Source: Bacteroides sp. AN502(2024) (GTDB lineage: Bacteria > Bacteroidota > Bacteroidia > Bacteroidales > Bacteroidaceae). Taken from it: a stretch of DNA of 64,000 nt. Positions 53,770 through 62,395 of the stretch are shown here, piece by piece (position 1 is the first letter of the stretch; every line of letters begins with the position of its first letter). Under the pieces are notes generated by a model that ran no database searches, was not told the DNA's origin, and worked only from the letters and a program-made list of their open reading frames with translations. Position numbers and translations under genes: made by a program. Location: NCBI RefSeq assembly GCF_041227145.1, contig NZ_JBGFSP010000009.1, positions 124,001-188,000 on the forward strand. Direction: 5' to 3'.

Positions 53770-54684
53770 ATGATTATGGATGAGATATTCAACTTGAGTA
53801 ATGTAGACCAGTACAACAAATTGTATGGACTTGAAACTTTGCACCCGCTGGTAAGTGTGGTAGATTTGAACAAGGCCACCCGACAGATGAAATACGCCCA
53901 CTGGCATTACGAAATCTATGCGCTTTATCTGAAACTCGAAAAAGCGTGTGACATACGGTATGGACGACAAAAATATGATTATCAGGAAGGGAGCATTGTC
54001 TGTTTTGCCCCGGGGCAGGACACGGAAACAACACTGATTACCGACCGCGTACAAATAAATGCGCTCGGCATACTTTTTCATCCGGATTTGTTACTGGGAA
54101 CATCGCTTGGCAAGACCATCCGGAAATACACATTTTTCTCGTATGAAGTAAACGAAGCGCTGCATCTCTCCGAAGAAGAGCGGAACATCGTGATGGATTG
54201 TCTGCGCATCCTCCGTATGGAACTGGAACACGGAGTGGACAAACATAGCAAGACATTGCTCGTCAACCATATAGAATTGCTTCTGAACTACTGCATGCGT
54301 TTCTATGAACGGCAATTCGTTACCCGCAGCAAGGCCAATCATGATGTATTGGCGCGTTTCGACCGGCTGCTCGACGATTATTTCGAGGGGACGCATGCCG
54401 AACAGAATGGCCTGCCTTCCGTTAAATATTTCGCCGACAAGATCTGTCTTTCCTCGAACTACTTCGGTGATATGGTGAAGAAAGAGACCGGCAGGACACC
54501 GCAAGAGCATATTCAGGAGAAAGTGATTGAAATGGCGAAAGAGCGCGTAACGGGTACAACGGACACCGTCAGCCAAATTGCCTACTCGCTGGGATTCCAG
54601 TATCCGCAACACTTCTGCCGCCTGTTCAAAAAGCGGGTGGGATGTACTCCCAACGAATACCGCACACAGAATCATAATTTGTGA
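53770..54684 (+). CDS. AraC-family transcriptional regulator (first of a tandem pair)
   Basis: 304 residues. The N-terminal cupin-like effector domain (LETLHPLVSVVDLNKATRQMKYAHWHYEIYALYLK) is followed by the AraC two-helix-turn-helix DNA-binding domain (residues about 205-300: SVKYFADKICLSSNYFGDMVKKETGRTPQEHIQ ... SQIAYSLGFQYPQHFCRLFKKRVGCTPNEYR). The start at 53770 lies downstream of the promoter. Divergent from the TonB-receptor row, which it may control. Paralogue of the next gene. Confidence 0.92.
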   Translation: MIMDEIFNLSNVDQYNKLYGLETLHPLVSVVDLNKATRQMKYAHWHYEIYALYLKLEKACDIRYGRQKYDYQEGSIVCFAPGQDTETTLITDRVQINALGILFHPDLLLGTSLGKTIRKYTFFSYEVNEALHLSEEERNIVMDCLRILRMELEHGVDKHSKTLLVNHIELLLNYCMRFYERQFVTRSKANHDVLARFDRLLDDYFEGTHAEQNGLPSVKYFADKICLSSNYFGDMVKKETGRTPQEHIQEKVIEMAKERVTGTTDTVSQIAYSLGFQYPQHFCRLFKKRVGCTPNEYRTQNHNL

Positions 54685-54691
54685 GAAGGAA

Positions 54692-55597
54692 ATGGAGAAG
54701 GAAAAAGAGACATTGGATTTTAACACCGTACATGAATGCAACCGTTGTCTGGACTGCAAGACATTGCACCCTCAGGTAAGCCTTATCAATTTGGAGAATC
54801 CGTCATTGGAACAATATGCCGTCAAGTTCGAGTTCTATGCCATCTTATTGATAGAGGAGTGTTCGGACGAGTGTTCCTGCTGCGGACGGAGGTACTACGA
54901 TTATTCCAATGCGACGATGGTATTTCTCACACCGGGAGAAATATTTCGGATGAACGAGGAAAAGACCTTGCCCGGCAAAGGTTTCCTGTTGGTCTTTCAT
55001 CCGGATTTGTTATTCCGAACCACATTGAAGAATCACATAAACAACTATACCTTCTTCCATTATCGCAAGGAAGAGGCGTTGCATTTGTCGCAGCGTGAGA
55101 CAGAAAAAGTCACCTGCTGTCTTTGGCATATCGAGGAAGAATTGCATCACGCGATTGACACGCACAGCAGCACCATCCTGTCACGTCATATCGAATTGTT
55201 GCTGGATTACTGTACCCGTTATTACGAACGTCAATTCATCACCCGCGAAAACAAGAACAAAATTATTCTTGGAAAAATGGAACAGTTGCTCGACGATTAC
55301 ATCAAGTCCGGAAAATTACAGGGTGGCAAAATGCCGACACCGGAATATTGGGCCGACAGGCTCAATCTCTCCACATCATACTTTAACGACCTGCTGAATT
55401 TTGAAACCGGCAAGACGCTGGAACAGTATTTTCAACTCAAACGATTGGATGCCGCCAAGCGGATGCTACTGAAATCCGATGCGACCCCCACTGTTGTGGC
55501 TCGGCAATTAGGCTATCCGAACGTGCAGCATTTCAGCCTTGTCTTCAAGAAACTGACAGGTGTTGCGCCAACCGATTATCGCAGCTCGCAGAACTAA
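54692..55597 (+). CDS. AraC-family transcriptional regulator (second of a tandem pair)
   Basis: 301 residues, clearly paralogous to the preceding regulator: CKTLHPQVSLINLENPSLEQYAVKFEFYAILL against LETLHPLVSVVDLNKATRQMKYAHWHYEIYAL. The HTH part is TPEYWADRLNLSTSYFNDLLNFETGKTLEQYFQ ... VARQLGYPNVQHFSLVFKKLTGVAPTDYRS. Its effector domain has a Cys-rich insert (CSDECSCCGRRYYDY) not present in the neighbour, a possible metal or redox site. The ATG is 7 bp after the first stop, with a GAGAAGGA ribosome-binding site, so the two are co-translated. Confidence 0.92.
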   Translation: MEKEKETLDFNTVHECNRCLDCKTLHPQVSLINLENPSLEQYAVKFEFYAILLIEECSDECSCCGRRYYDYSNATMVFLTPGEIFRMNEEKTLPGKGFLLVFHPDLLFRTTLKNHINNYTFFHYRKEEALHLSQRETEKVTCCLWHIEEELHHAIDTHSSTILSRHIELLLDYCTRYYERQFITRENKNKIILGKMEQLLDDYIKSGKLQGGKMPTPEYWADRLNLSTSYFNDLLNFETGKTLEQYFQLKRLDAAKRMLLKSDATPTVVARQLGYPNVQHFSLVFKKLTGVAPTDYRSSQN

Positions 55598-55658
55598 AGC
55601 GCGGACTATATACGAACTATATACTTTTTTGCAGAAACATATAATACGGTACAAGCAG

Positions 55659-55886
55659 TTAGTAATGGTGATTGATTTCACCTTTTAGTTCTTCGTACAA
55701 GTCCACCGGTCCCAAATGCCAATATTTAGTGCTTTCGGTTGACAGCTTCTTATAGAGTTTTGAATGATATATGCAGTCTAAGCACTCTTGCAGTGTGAAA
55801 CCGTAGTCATCGTGCAGGTATTCCACCAACCAGCTCACTTTTCCCGGCAAAAGCAGGTGGAGATTGCTTTGATTTATCTGGAACAT
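55659..55886 (-). CDS. Small protein of unknown function
   Basis: 75 residues (start MFQINQSNLHLLLPGKVSWL, end LYEELKGEINHHY). Not recognised. The pattern YxxSxLYxKLsxxxTKYWHLGPVDLYEEL resembles small Bacteroides proteins often found in accessory regions, sometimes next to toxin-like genes, but I cannot name a family. No signal peptide or membrane segment. Lies alone between the AraC pair and the IS element. Confidence 0.6.
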   Translation of the reverse strand: MFQINQSNLHLLLPGKVSWLVEYLHDDYGFTLQECLDCIYHSKLYKKLSTESTKYWHLGPVDLYEELKGEINHHY

Positions 55887-56017
55887 ATCATTATTCTATT
55901 TTAATCGCTTCAATAAAATGCAAGGCTGTCAGTACCGGATTCATACAAACCGAAATGCAAAGGTAGTGAATAAGTTATATATTGGGAGCATTTAATTGCT
56001 GTTTTATTGTTGGAATA

Positions 56018-57352
56018 CAATATTGTCCTAAATAAATTTTGAGCATGAGCTAACTGACTATACTGTTAAGTATAGCCTCGAGAGTTCAAAATCAATCCCC
56101 CCTAATCGTTTTCGATGGTTTCGGGAGGTGGTGTAAATGGTTGATCAAGCCATTTTTGGAGGTCGATTTTGGTAAATGTGTTCAGCCGGAGCGTGACCAC
56201 AAGGTTAGCCAATGCCCATTTGTATCTTGCGATGTGCTTTAGCCATGTCAGAATCAGCATTGTAGTCATAGCAGTCCATATTTGGGTCTCTACGGCATTG
56301 CGGGATGTGCCGATAAAGCTCTTGATGCGTAGCAGTTGCTTGAGGTTGCGAAAGAAGATTTCTATATTCCACCGAGCCTTGTACAGAGCCGCTATGCTTG
56401 ATGCTGCCAATGTGAAGTTGTTTGTGAGTAACTCAATCTCAAAACCGTGTTCATCGTTCCATACTGCGATGCGACGTAAACGTTTGGGATATTTGGATTT
56501 GGCCGCCGAGAGTTCGAACTCGATTATTTCGTCAATAAGTACATTCTGAGCGTGTTTTTCAGGCAAAGGCAACTCCTCTATGGCTTTGTACCGGATATTG
56601 TCTTTATGACGCACTACAAAGAACACGTTGCTGCTGTCCCAATTATTCAACAATGAGTAGTCACAGTAGCCTCGGTCGGCTACTACAATACTATACGGAT
56701 GTAACTCAATATCAAAAGCAGCTTTGTTGTCGGTGGTTTTGCCATCGGTGATATTCACGAACTCCGGCAAAAGACTGTCATAGTCCAATAGCGTGTGCAT
56801 CTTGACCGCCCCCTTGGTGGTAGTGTAATGTGCCCAGTCATATATTGACAGAGTCAATGACACCAATGTGGAGTCGAGCAGTTTTATCGGCATCTTGAAA
56901 CGGAACTTTCTTCGTTGCCATAGGGCTTGCTGTCCGAAATACTGAAACAACGAGTAGAATATGCCGCGAAAAACCGAACTGTCTCGGTTGGCGTTCTGAT
57001 ATGCTACCGTTGACTTGGATGGTGCACGGTTGATTCCCAAATGATTGAGGTTGCCGGTGGCTGATTTCAGCCCGTTTGAGATATCTCTGACTGAATCACA
57101 TCCTGAGAATTGGCTGAAAATCATGCTAACAAACTGACTCCATGTATTGTAGCCCTTACAATGCTTGTCTGACCCCGAAGATTTTATGATTTTCCTGATA
57201 TTTTCTTTCGGGAGATGTGATATTACCTGTGCGAAAAGTGTTATATTTGCCATAGGAAGTAGATGAGTTGGTAGCTCGCTACTAAGGTAGTCATTTTACC
57301 TTAGTTCTACTTCCTTTTTATTTGTTCCCCCAATTTATTTAGGACAATATTG
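56018..57352 (-). mobile_element. IS4-family insertion sequence with 20-bp terminal inverted repeats
   Basis: The transposase gene is bounded by a perfect 20-bp inverted repeat, CAATATTGTCCTAAATAAAT at 56018-56037 and its complement at 57333-57352. The element is about 1,335 bp. An 8-bp direct repeat, TGGAATAC, stands at 56011-56018 and 57355-57362 and may be the target duplication. It overlaps the left end by one base and lies 2 bp beyond the right repeat, so exact ends are uncertain by 1-2 bp. The transposase is intact, so the copy may be active. Confidence 0.88.
56102..57253 (-). CDS. IS4-family DDE transposase
   Basis: 383 residues. N-terminal DUF4372-like part (ITLFAQVISHLPKENIRKIIKSSGSDKHCKGYNTWSQFVSMIFSQFSGCDSVRDISNGL), then the DDE catalytic core: first Asp in IKLLDSTLVSL, second in SIVVADRGYCDYSLL and Glu in the YREK-type region ALYKARWNIEIFFRNLKQLLRIKSF. 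It carries out cut-and-paste transposition of the element that encloses it. Full length, no frameshift seen. Confidence 0.94.
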   Translation of the reverse strand: MANITLFAQVISHLPKENIRKIIKSSGSDKHCKGYNTWSQFVSMIFSQFSGCDSVRDISNGLKSATGNLNHLGINRAPSKSTVAYQNANRDSSVFRGIFYSLFQYFGQQALWQRRKFRFKMPIKLLDSTLVSLTLSIYDWAHYTTTKGAVKMHTLLDYDSLLPEFVNITDGKTTDNKAAFDIELHPYSIVVADRGYCDYSLLNNWDSSNVFFVVRHKDNIRYKAIEELPLPEKHAQNVLIDEIIEFELSAAKSKYPKRLRRIAVWNDEHGFEIELLTNNFTLAASSIAALYKARWNIEIFFRNLKQLLRIKSFIGTSRNAVETQIWTAMTTMLILTWLKHIARYKWALANLVVTLRLNTFTKIDLQKWLDQPFTPPPETIEND

Positions 57353-57362
57353 GATGGAATAC

Positions 57363-57774
57363 ACCAATAATTGGGATAAAAATAAAGTCAAGTAGACGAG
57401 ATAAAAAATCTTAAGGTCTTATTGCTTAAGCAGACACAGTATGCTTAGGCTTTATCCACAAACAAAGCATGGGGAGTCCATTGAACTTTGTTAGGCATAT
57501 ATCCGCATCATTTAATGTAAGAATTCTGTTCAAATTGTCTGTCTTTTTCCGAGTATACCATACTAACTCCGAGCAAATCAAGAAGCATATAGGATATATA
57601 ATATACGGAAGCTGCATCAGGAGTTGCGAGTCCGATTTGATTTAAGACAGCTTTAATTGTTTCAATAAAGGATAATCTTAATGGATATCATGTGATTACC
57701 ATCAACAATAGATTGTATGAAATCGATCTGTCAAAATATATGGTAACGATGTATGTATTGTATAGAATAAGATA
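57363..57774. other. Stretch without a recognisable gene, between IS and rhuM remnant
   Basis: A+T-rich. Short open frames on both strands (one of 63 codons on minus, 57426-57617) have no known motif. Probably debris of the element whose rhuM, integrase and DUF1016 remnants follow. Confidence 0.5.
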
Positions 57775-58418
57775 TTATTTATCCTTTAATTTTTTGATTT
57801 CTTTGTCAAAGTCGCTTTCTAGCAAATCCATTTCGCTCTATCCAATCTTTCATAGTCATAGGATTCATTTCCAAAGCTTGAAACTCGGCAAAGTCTAAAA
57901 AACCGGAAACAAGCAGATTCAAACGTTGGAGTTCAATCTCTGACAAATAATTCTTGGCAATTTTCACATCGTCCTTAGTCACATAGTTACCCTTAAAGTT
58001 CATCATGCCGACAAATGGCTTTTCATTGTCAACACGGTTATAAATGACTTCTGCTGCCGTATTCTCATGGACAGCATAATGCAGCTTGTTTTGCACGGTA
58101 GCAAAAAATATTTTGTCATCTCATCACGTGGGTCATAGTCCGTTGCCGTAGCATAAATATCCGTCACTTGCTGGTAAAAGTTGCGCTCACTACTGCGAAT
58201 ATCCCTAATGCGTTGTAAAAGTTCACGGAAATTCCGAACAACCACATTCTTATCAAGTTCTCCATCTTCAAATATATGCTTAATATGCTCACTTACATTT
58301 GATTTACTTGTTTGATATATCTCCATGTAAGCCACAAATCCTCATCTGCAAAACGCACCGACACGTGAGTAATTTCGTTATCGTCCTGATAGAGTATTAT
58401 TTTGTTTTCTTCGTTCAT
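57775..58418 (-). pseudogene. RhuM-family protein, broken by frameshifts and an internal deletion
   Basis: Three pieces on the minus strand resemble RhuM/Fic-neighbour virulence proteins. The first starts at the ATG at 58418 (MNEENKIILYQDDNEITHVSV ... DEDLWLT). A second frame (58335-58100) reads EIYQTSKSNVSEHIKHIFEDGELD and then directly RNFRELLQRIRDIRSSERNFYQQVTDIYATATDYDPRDEMTK, so the central domain that should separate these motifs is missing. A third frame (to 57806) reads NKLHYAVHENTAAEVIYNRVDNEKPFVGMMNFKG ... MTMKDWIER, and another shift gives the tail DLLESDFDKEIKKLKDK ending at 57775. At least two and probably three frameshifts. Confidence 0.75.
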
Positions 58419-58593
58419 GAGTCTATTTTTTCTTTGTATTAGTCAATATACATATCCATCTCACCAATATTTTTGAATCTTATGTTTCGAGATTCTGTAT
58501 TCATTCTTTTGTTATAATGAGATATAGATCTGTAATTGTTCGAGTTGTTGCCAACAAAACATTCTGTTCTGCAAGCCATTTACCTGTTCTCTT

Positions 58594-59326
58594 ATGCTCT
58601 ACCAATACAACTTTTATCCATTGGAAAGCCGGAAAAAGAACAGTGTGCCAATCATAGAGAATGTGCCTATCCGTATGCGTGTCATATACGCAAGCCAACG
58701 CATCGAGTTTACAACAGGCTACCCGGATTGACGTAGCCAAATGGGATGCTGACAAACAACGGGTAAAAAATGGATGCACCAACAAGCTAAAACAAAGTGC
58801 ATCCGAAATCAATGCGGACTTGCTGAAATACTATACCGAGATTCAAAACGTGTTCAAGGAATTTGAGGTGCAGGAAACCATGCCGACCACCAAACAGCTA
58901 AAGGATGAGTTCAATCTAAGGATGAAAGACACCAATGAAGAACAGCAAGAAGAATCGCAGATTAGTTTTTGGGAGGTGTTTGATGAGTTTGTAAACGAGT
59001 GTGGCAATCAGAATAATTGGACGGCATCTACCTATGAGAAATTTGCAGCGGTAAGAAATCACCTCAAAGAATTCAAGGAAGATATAACCTTTGAATACTT
59101 CAACGAGTTTGGATTAAACGAATATGTGAATTTCCTGCGTGACAAAAAGAATATCTGTTGCTTCACAAGCCTGCGATATTCAGATGTTCGTAACCTGAAA
59201 AGAATCGATGTGAACCCCGACCACATAGAAGTTACCACAGTCAAAACGGCGGACAGCCTGATATTTGAACTGAACGACCACAGCAAAGCCATTCTTGAAA
59301 AATACAAAGATGTTCACAGAAGATGA
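58594..59326 (+). pseudogene. Tyrosine recombinase (integrase), frameshifted and internally deleted
   Basis: The first part reads KKNSVPIIENVPIRMRVIYASQRIEFTTGY. One extra C near 58730 then shifts the frame, after which RIDVAKWDADKQRVKNG continues: the N-terminal arm-binding domain of Bacteroides-type integrases. The SAM-like core-binding domain follows (SFWEVFDEFVNECGNQNNWTASTYEKFAAVRNHLKEF). The text then jumps from NEYVNFLRDKKNI straight to CCFTSLRYSDVRNLKRIDV, which normally lies 60-80 residues later: the start of the catalytic domain is deleted. The catalytic Arg (in SLRYSD) is kept. The frame ends after YKDVHRR, before the HxxR and Tyr motifs. Inactive. Confidence 0.78.
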
Positions 59327-60096
59327 ATGATTATTTGGAAGAACTGGGGAGAACTGGCTGAAATCAACGAGCCTGTGCGGCTGATTACCGCTGCCAATGC
59401 GCAAATGCTGTTCCATTACTGGAAAGTAGGCAGCTATATTCTCTATCATCAGCAACTACACGGATGGGGAAGCAAAACCATCAAACAGTTGGCAAAAGCT
59501 ATCCGGCTGAATTTCCCTGAAAAGAAAGGATATTCAGAACGCAACCTTACCTATATGTGTCAGTTTGCAAGGACATATCCTTTAAGGGCATTGTAGAATC
59601 TCATTGAAACGGATTCAAAACTGATAGCTCCAAGCGTGAAGAAAATAGCAGATGAAGTACAATGCTTAAACGATGCACAATTTACGCAAGAGCCTCTTGC
59701 GCAAATTCAGAATGTTGCCAAGACCGTATTTGATATTTACCGGATGGAGATTAAGAATATAGAAAGTGTATTCATGGCATCACCTGTCGCAAGAACCAAT
59801 TGGGCAAGCCATGTGGTTATGCTTAACAGTTCGCTTCCATTGGGTGCAAGCTATTGGTACATGAAACAATCCGTGGAAATGGGCTGGAGCAGCAATGTAC
59901 TCAAAATACAAATTGAGACCAACCTACATAACAGACAAATCAGCAACAACAAGGTAAACAATTTTACAGCCACACTTCCGGCTCCACAAAGCGACCTTGC
60001 CAATTACCTGTTGAAAGACCCGTACATCTTTGACTTGGTTGGAACTAAGGAAAAAGCGGACGAAAGGGACATAGGAGAGAATATACGGACTTATGA
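59327..60096 (+). pseudogene. DUF1016 (YhcG-type PD-(D/E)XK nuclease) remnant
   Basis: The N-terminal part (ANAQMLFHYWKVGSYILYHQQLHGWGSKTIKQLAKAIRLNFPEKKGYSERNLTYMCQFARTYP) ends in a TAG at 59594-59596. The same frame continues with NLIETDSKLIAPSVKKIADEVQ, QEPLAQIQNV, NWASHVVMLNSSLPLGASYWYMKQSVEMGWSSNVLKIQIE and ATLPAPQSDLANYLLKDPYIFDL, the order of DUF1016 proteins. So one in-frame nonsense codon interrupts it. At about residue 145 of the second open frame the text changes to an unrelated sequence, and the nuclease catalytic end is lost. DUF1016 proteins occur in defence and mobile-element contexts. Confidence 0.72.
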
Positions 60097-60876
60097 GACA
60101 AGACCACTAAGGGATGACATCATAAAGCGTGTATGTTCCCAATACATGGACAGACATAATCCTGCGATAAAAGACCAGTTGGAGATTACAACTAAGTTGC
60201 ATGAGCCTTTGAATGACGCATATCACAGATATGATTTCATTGGTTTTAGACCGCATACGGATGAAGAAGAAATACTTGCGGAAAAGGAATATGAACGCTG
60301 TAAGGCTGAATACGACAAGGAAAAGAAAGAACTGGAGAAGCTCTATGAACTGCAAAAGCAAGACAGGAAAGAAGCTTTTCAATATATGGAAAACCTTTCC
60401 GGTAATATTTACCGCTTGAGCCTTCTTTTTATGGAAATTCTGAAAAAATACCTTCCTGACAATATGGAAGAGAAACAGCAGGGAGAACCAACCAAACAAG
60501 ATGAGGTGCAGGAAACTTCGGAAGAAGAACACGAATACTTCGATACGAAGCTGCTCTCACTCATCCATGAAACCTGTGTCGGGGAACAGTTCGAAGCCAT
60601 TACAGCGCCGGACTTTATGCCAATATAAACCTGCCCCCCTGCAAGAACAAACTAAAAATCAAAGCAAGGGAAAAGATACGGGTGTGTTACCTGATATTCC
60701 TGATGAGCGAAAAACTATCCAAGCAATACAGGGACGAATGGAGAAACAAAATATTAAAACTACTGGATATTGATGAGAGCTATTACAGGTCGAAGTATAA
60801 AGAACCCGTTTCCGATTTTCCAAGTGACAGTAACCAGAAATTCGCCAAAGAAATGGAATACATATTTAATAAATAA
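60097..60876 (+). pseudogene. Unrecognised mobile-element protein, fused to the DUF1016 remnant and frameshifted
   Basis: From about 60097 the frame that carried DUF1016 runs into an unrelated charged protein (HEPLNDAYHRYDFIGFRPHTDEEEILAEKEYERCKAEYDKEKKELEKLYELQKQDRKEAFQYMENLSGNIYRLSLLF). It reaches YFDTKLLSLIHETCVGEQFEAITAPDF and stops at 60628. The text resumes in another frame as ANINLPPCKNKLKIKAREKIRVCYLIFLMSEKLSKQYRDEWRNKILKLLDIDESYYRSKYKE to 60876, so one base was lost or gained near 60612. It resembles accessory proteins of Bacteroides transposons; I cannot name the family with confidence. Its N-terminus is missing, replaced by DUF1016. Confidence 0.6.
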
Positions 60877-61393
60877 TCACAATAAGACAAATAAAAATTT
60901 CATACCAAAAGCATAAGATGGACAAAGAAGATTTTATTTCTAAAAAACCGAACTTTTCAGTCTATCTCGAGAATTGCTATAGAATGTCGTATAAATCCTC
61001 AAAAGTATAAATGTTTTATTTTGTATTACGATAATAAATAAATCTTCATATAGAAATACAGTTATGGTTGGATTATTTTTCAAATACCAGAAATCTTGAA
61101 AAATAATCGCATTGAGAAATATAGAATAATTATTCAAGATGGAGAGAACAACACATCGAAAGTCGAAAGTTTATTAATTAAAGATATTCATTATGATGAT
61201 TAAAAAAATATCAGCACCAATATTGGTATTTGGTACAAACATAATGATTAATCATGAAAACCAACACAGGCTTAGCAGAAATCTATTCTCATATTCACAG
61301 CTCTTTCATTTAAAACTGTTTTGTTCTTTAAAGAGTGTCAGCCGTAGCACTACACAGCTATAGCTTCCGCTAGCTCACAGGTACTATGGAAAA
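60877..61393. other. A+T-rich stretch without an intact gene
   Basis: A 31-codon frame from the ATG at 60918 (MDKEDFISKKPNFSVYLENC) and a start-less frame ending at 61203 (IPEILKNNRIEKYRIIIQDGENNTSK) look like pieces of one decayed gene in different frames. No family recognised. Nothing else is visible up to the hairpin cluster. Confidence 0.45.
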
Positions 61394-61556
61394 ATTATAC
61401 CAACGATCTTCACAGACAGTTGGTATAATAGAAATCACATCGGATTTACACCGACATGAGGGCGTTGATCAGGAATACACCGCTGTATATTTCCTGACCT
61501 GCAAAATGTAGGGATCTTCATGTGTGTAGCATGAAGTTAGGGACCTACATATTTTG
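61394..61556. repeat. Cluster of three consecutive hairpins
   Basis: Three inverted repeats follow each other. ATTATACCAAC/GTTGGTATAAT (61394-61429, 11 bp perfect). TCAGGAA/TTCCTGA (about 61470-61498). A two-part stem CAAAATGTAGG/CCTACATATTTTG enclosing CTTCATG/CATGAAG (61502-61556). They end at the first codons of the DUF3987 remnant. They could be a structured RNA leader, a recombination site or the end of a mobile element; no known RNA family is recognised. Confidence 0.55.
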
Positions 61557-62222
61557 TCTCATATTTTCTTTCATCCGCTGACAGCCGGACAACGCCATTC
61601 CAACGTCTTCAAACTCGCCTGCGAAGCCTGTCGCCGACACTATCCCCAAGAAGACATATTACGTGAACTTACCGCATTTTTCGAGCACACGGATTTTAGT
61701 TCCGAAGAGCTGAAAAGCATATTATCATCTGTATATAAGCAAGTTAACAAGCAATCACCTGCTTCCTCGCCGATCACCGACCCTTCCTTTCAAAAGGACA
61801 AAAGGACAAAAGGACATATAGCACTATGGAAAATTCCACTTCCGATGACGAAACCTATTGGTGCGGAGAAGAATTCCGGAAAGGAACGCCTTTATTTCCC
61901 CGGGATTTGTACAATAATCTTCCCGATCTGCCGAATGACTGTATCTCACTGGAAGATTCTTTCAAACCGATCTTTTTCCCGAGATTTATTGTACGGACGC
62001 TGATTTCGAGCGTCCCCTTCTGTCCGTCCATTAAAGAATCCTGACACCATCCGTCATTTCGTCCAAGAGTTGCCCGACAATTTCACAACGGATGAAGCGC
62101 TTCTTATTGGCGCAAAATACGATTTCAGCCACTGCAAGGTAACACGCCTGCTAAAGTCACTCAACGAATTAAAAATCAATAAGATATCATATAGTTCCTA
62201 TACCAAGATAAATGATCAATAG
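61554..62222 (+). pseudogene. DUF3987/VirE-type helicase-primase remnant
   Basis: The first piece (from 61554, TTG, no proper start) reads HPLTAGQRHSNVFKLACEACRRHYPQEDILRELTAFFEHTDFSSEELKSILSSVYKQVNK. This is the region between the VirE_N/BT4734-like part and DUF3987 of Bacteroides proteins found near capsule loci. A tract of 8-bp repeats (AAAAGGAC x3, 61792-61815) then puts the next piece (MENSTSDDETYWCGEEFRKGTPLFPRDLYNNLPDLP) in another frame. After this the whole helicase is missing and the text jumps to C-terminal fragments (DADFERPLL, DTIRHFVQELPDNFTTDEALLIGAKYDFSHCKVTRLLKSLNEL) in a third frame, ending at 62222. N-terminally truncated, internally deleted and frameshifted. Confidence 0.7.
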
Positions 62223-62257
62223 TACTATATGTCCTTTTTGTCCTTTTGTCCTTTTGA
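61789..62257. repeat. Inverted repeat of about 40 bp around the 3' half of the DUF3987 remnant
   Basis: Left arm 61789-61829 and right arm 62216-62257 are inverted copies. Each holds TTCAAAAGGACAAAAGGAC followed by another A4-5GGAC unit, CATATAG, C or T, and ACTAT. They differ by one mismatch near each end and one extra A in the right arm. The enclosed segment is about 390 bp. The left arm is coding on plus; the right arm reads the same peptide start QKDKRTK on minus. Confidence 0.75.
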
Positions 62258-62311
62258 AGCCTCCGGAAAAACATGGGGAGATTTGAAAAAAACATCCCGA
62301 TGATCGAATTC

Positions 62312-62356
62312 AAACATTGGGAAATTCCAAGACAAATATCCCAATGTTTTTTTCTT
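62312..62356 (+). terminator. Terminator of the plus-strand DUF3987 remnant
   Basis: Perfect 11-bp stem AAACATTGGGA (62312-62322) and TCCCAATGTTT (62339-62349), followed on plus by a T-rich run. It lies between the remnant and the convergent capsule kinase gene. Confidence 0.6.
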
Positions 62357-62395
62357 TTCTTCTGTGCGTTACTACGCATCATTCAGCCTGCACCT

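Noticed and set aside
57426..57617. Minus-strand open frame (63 codons)
   Set aside because: No motif or start signal; lies in A+T-rich debris.
58501..58812. Minus-strand open frame (103 codons)
   Set aside because: Antisense to the integrase remnant, which has clear family motifs on plus.
62176..62382. Minus-strand open frame (68 codons) through the right arm of the inverted repeat
   Set aside because: Not listed as a gene: it overlaps a terminator hairpin and has no known family. It is only discussed for the inversion idea.
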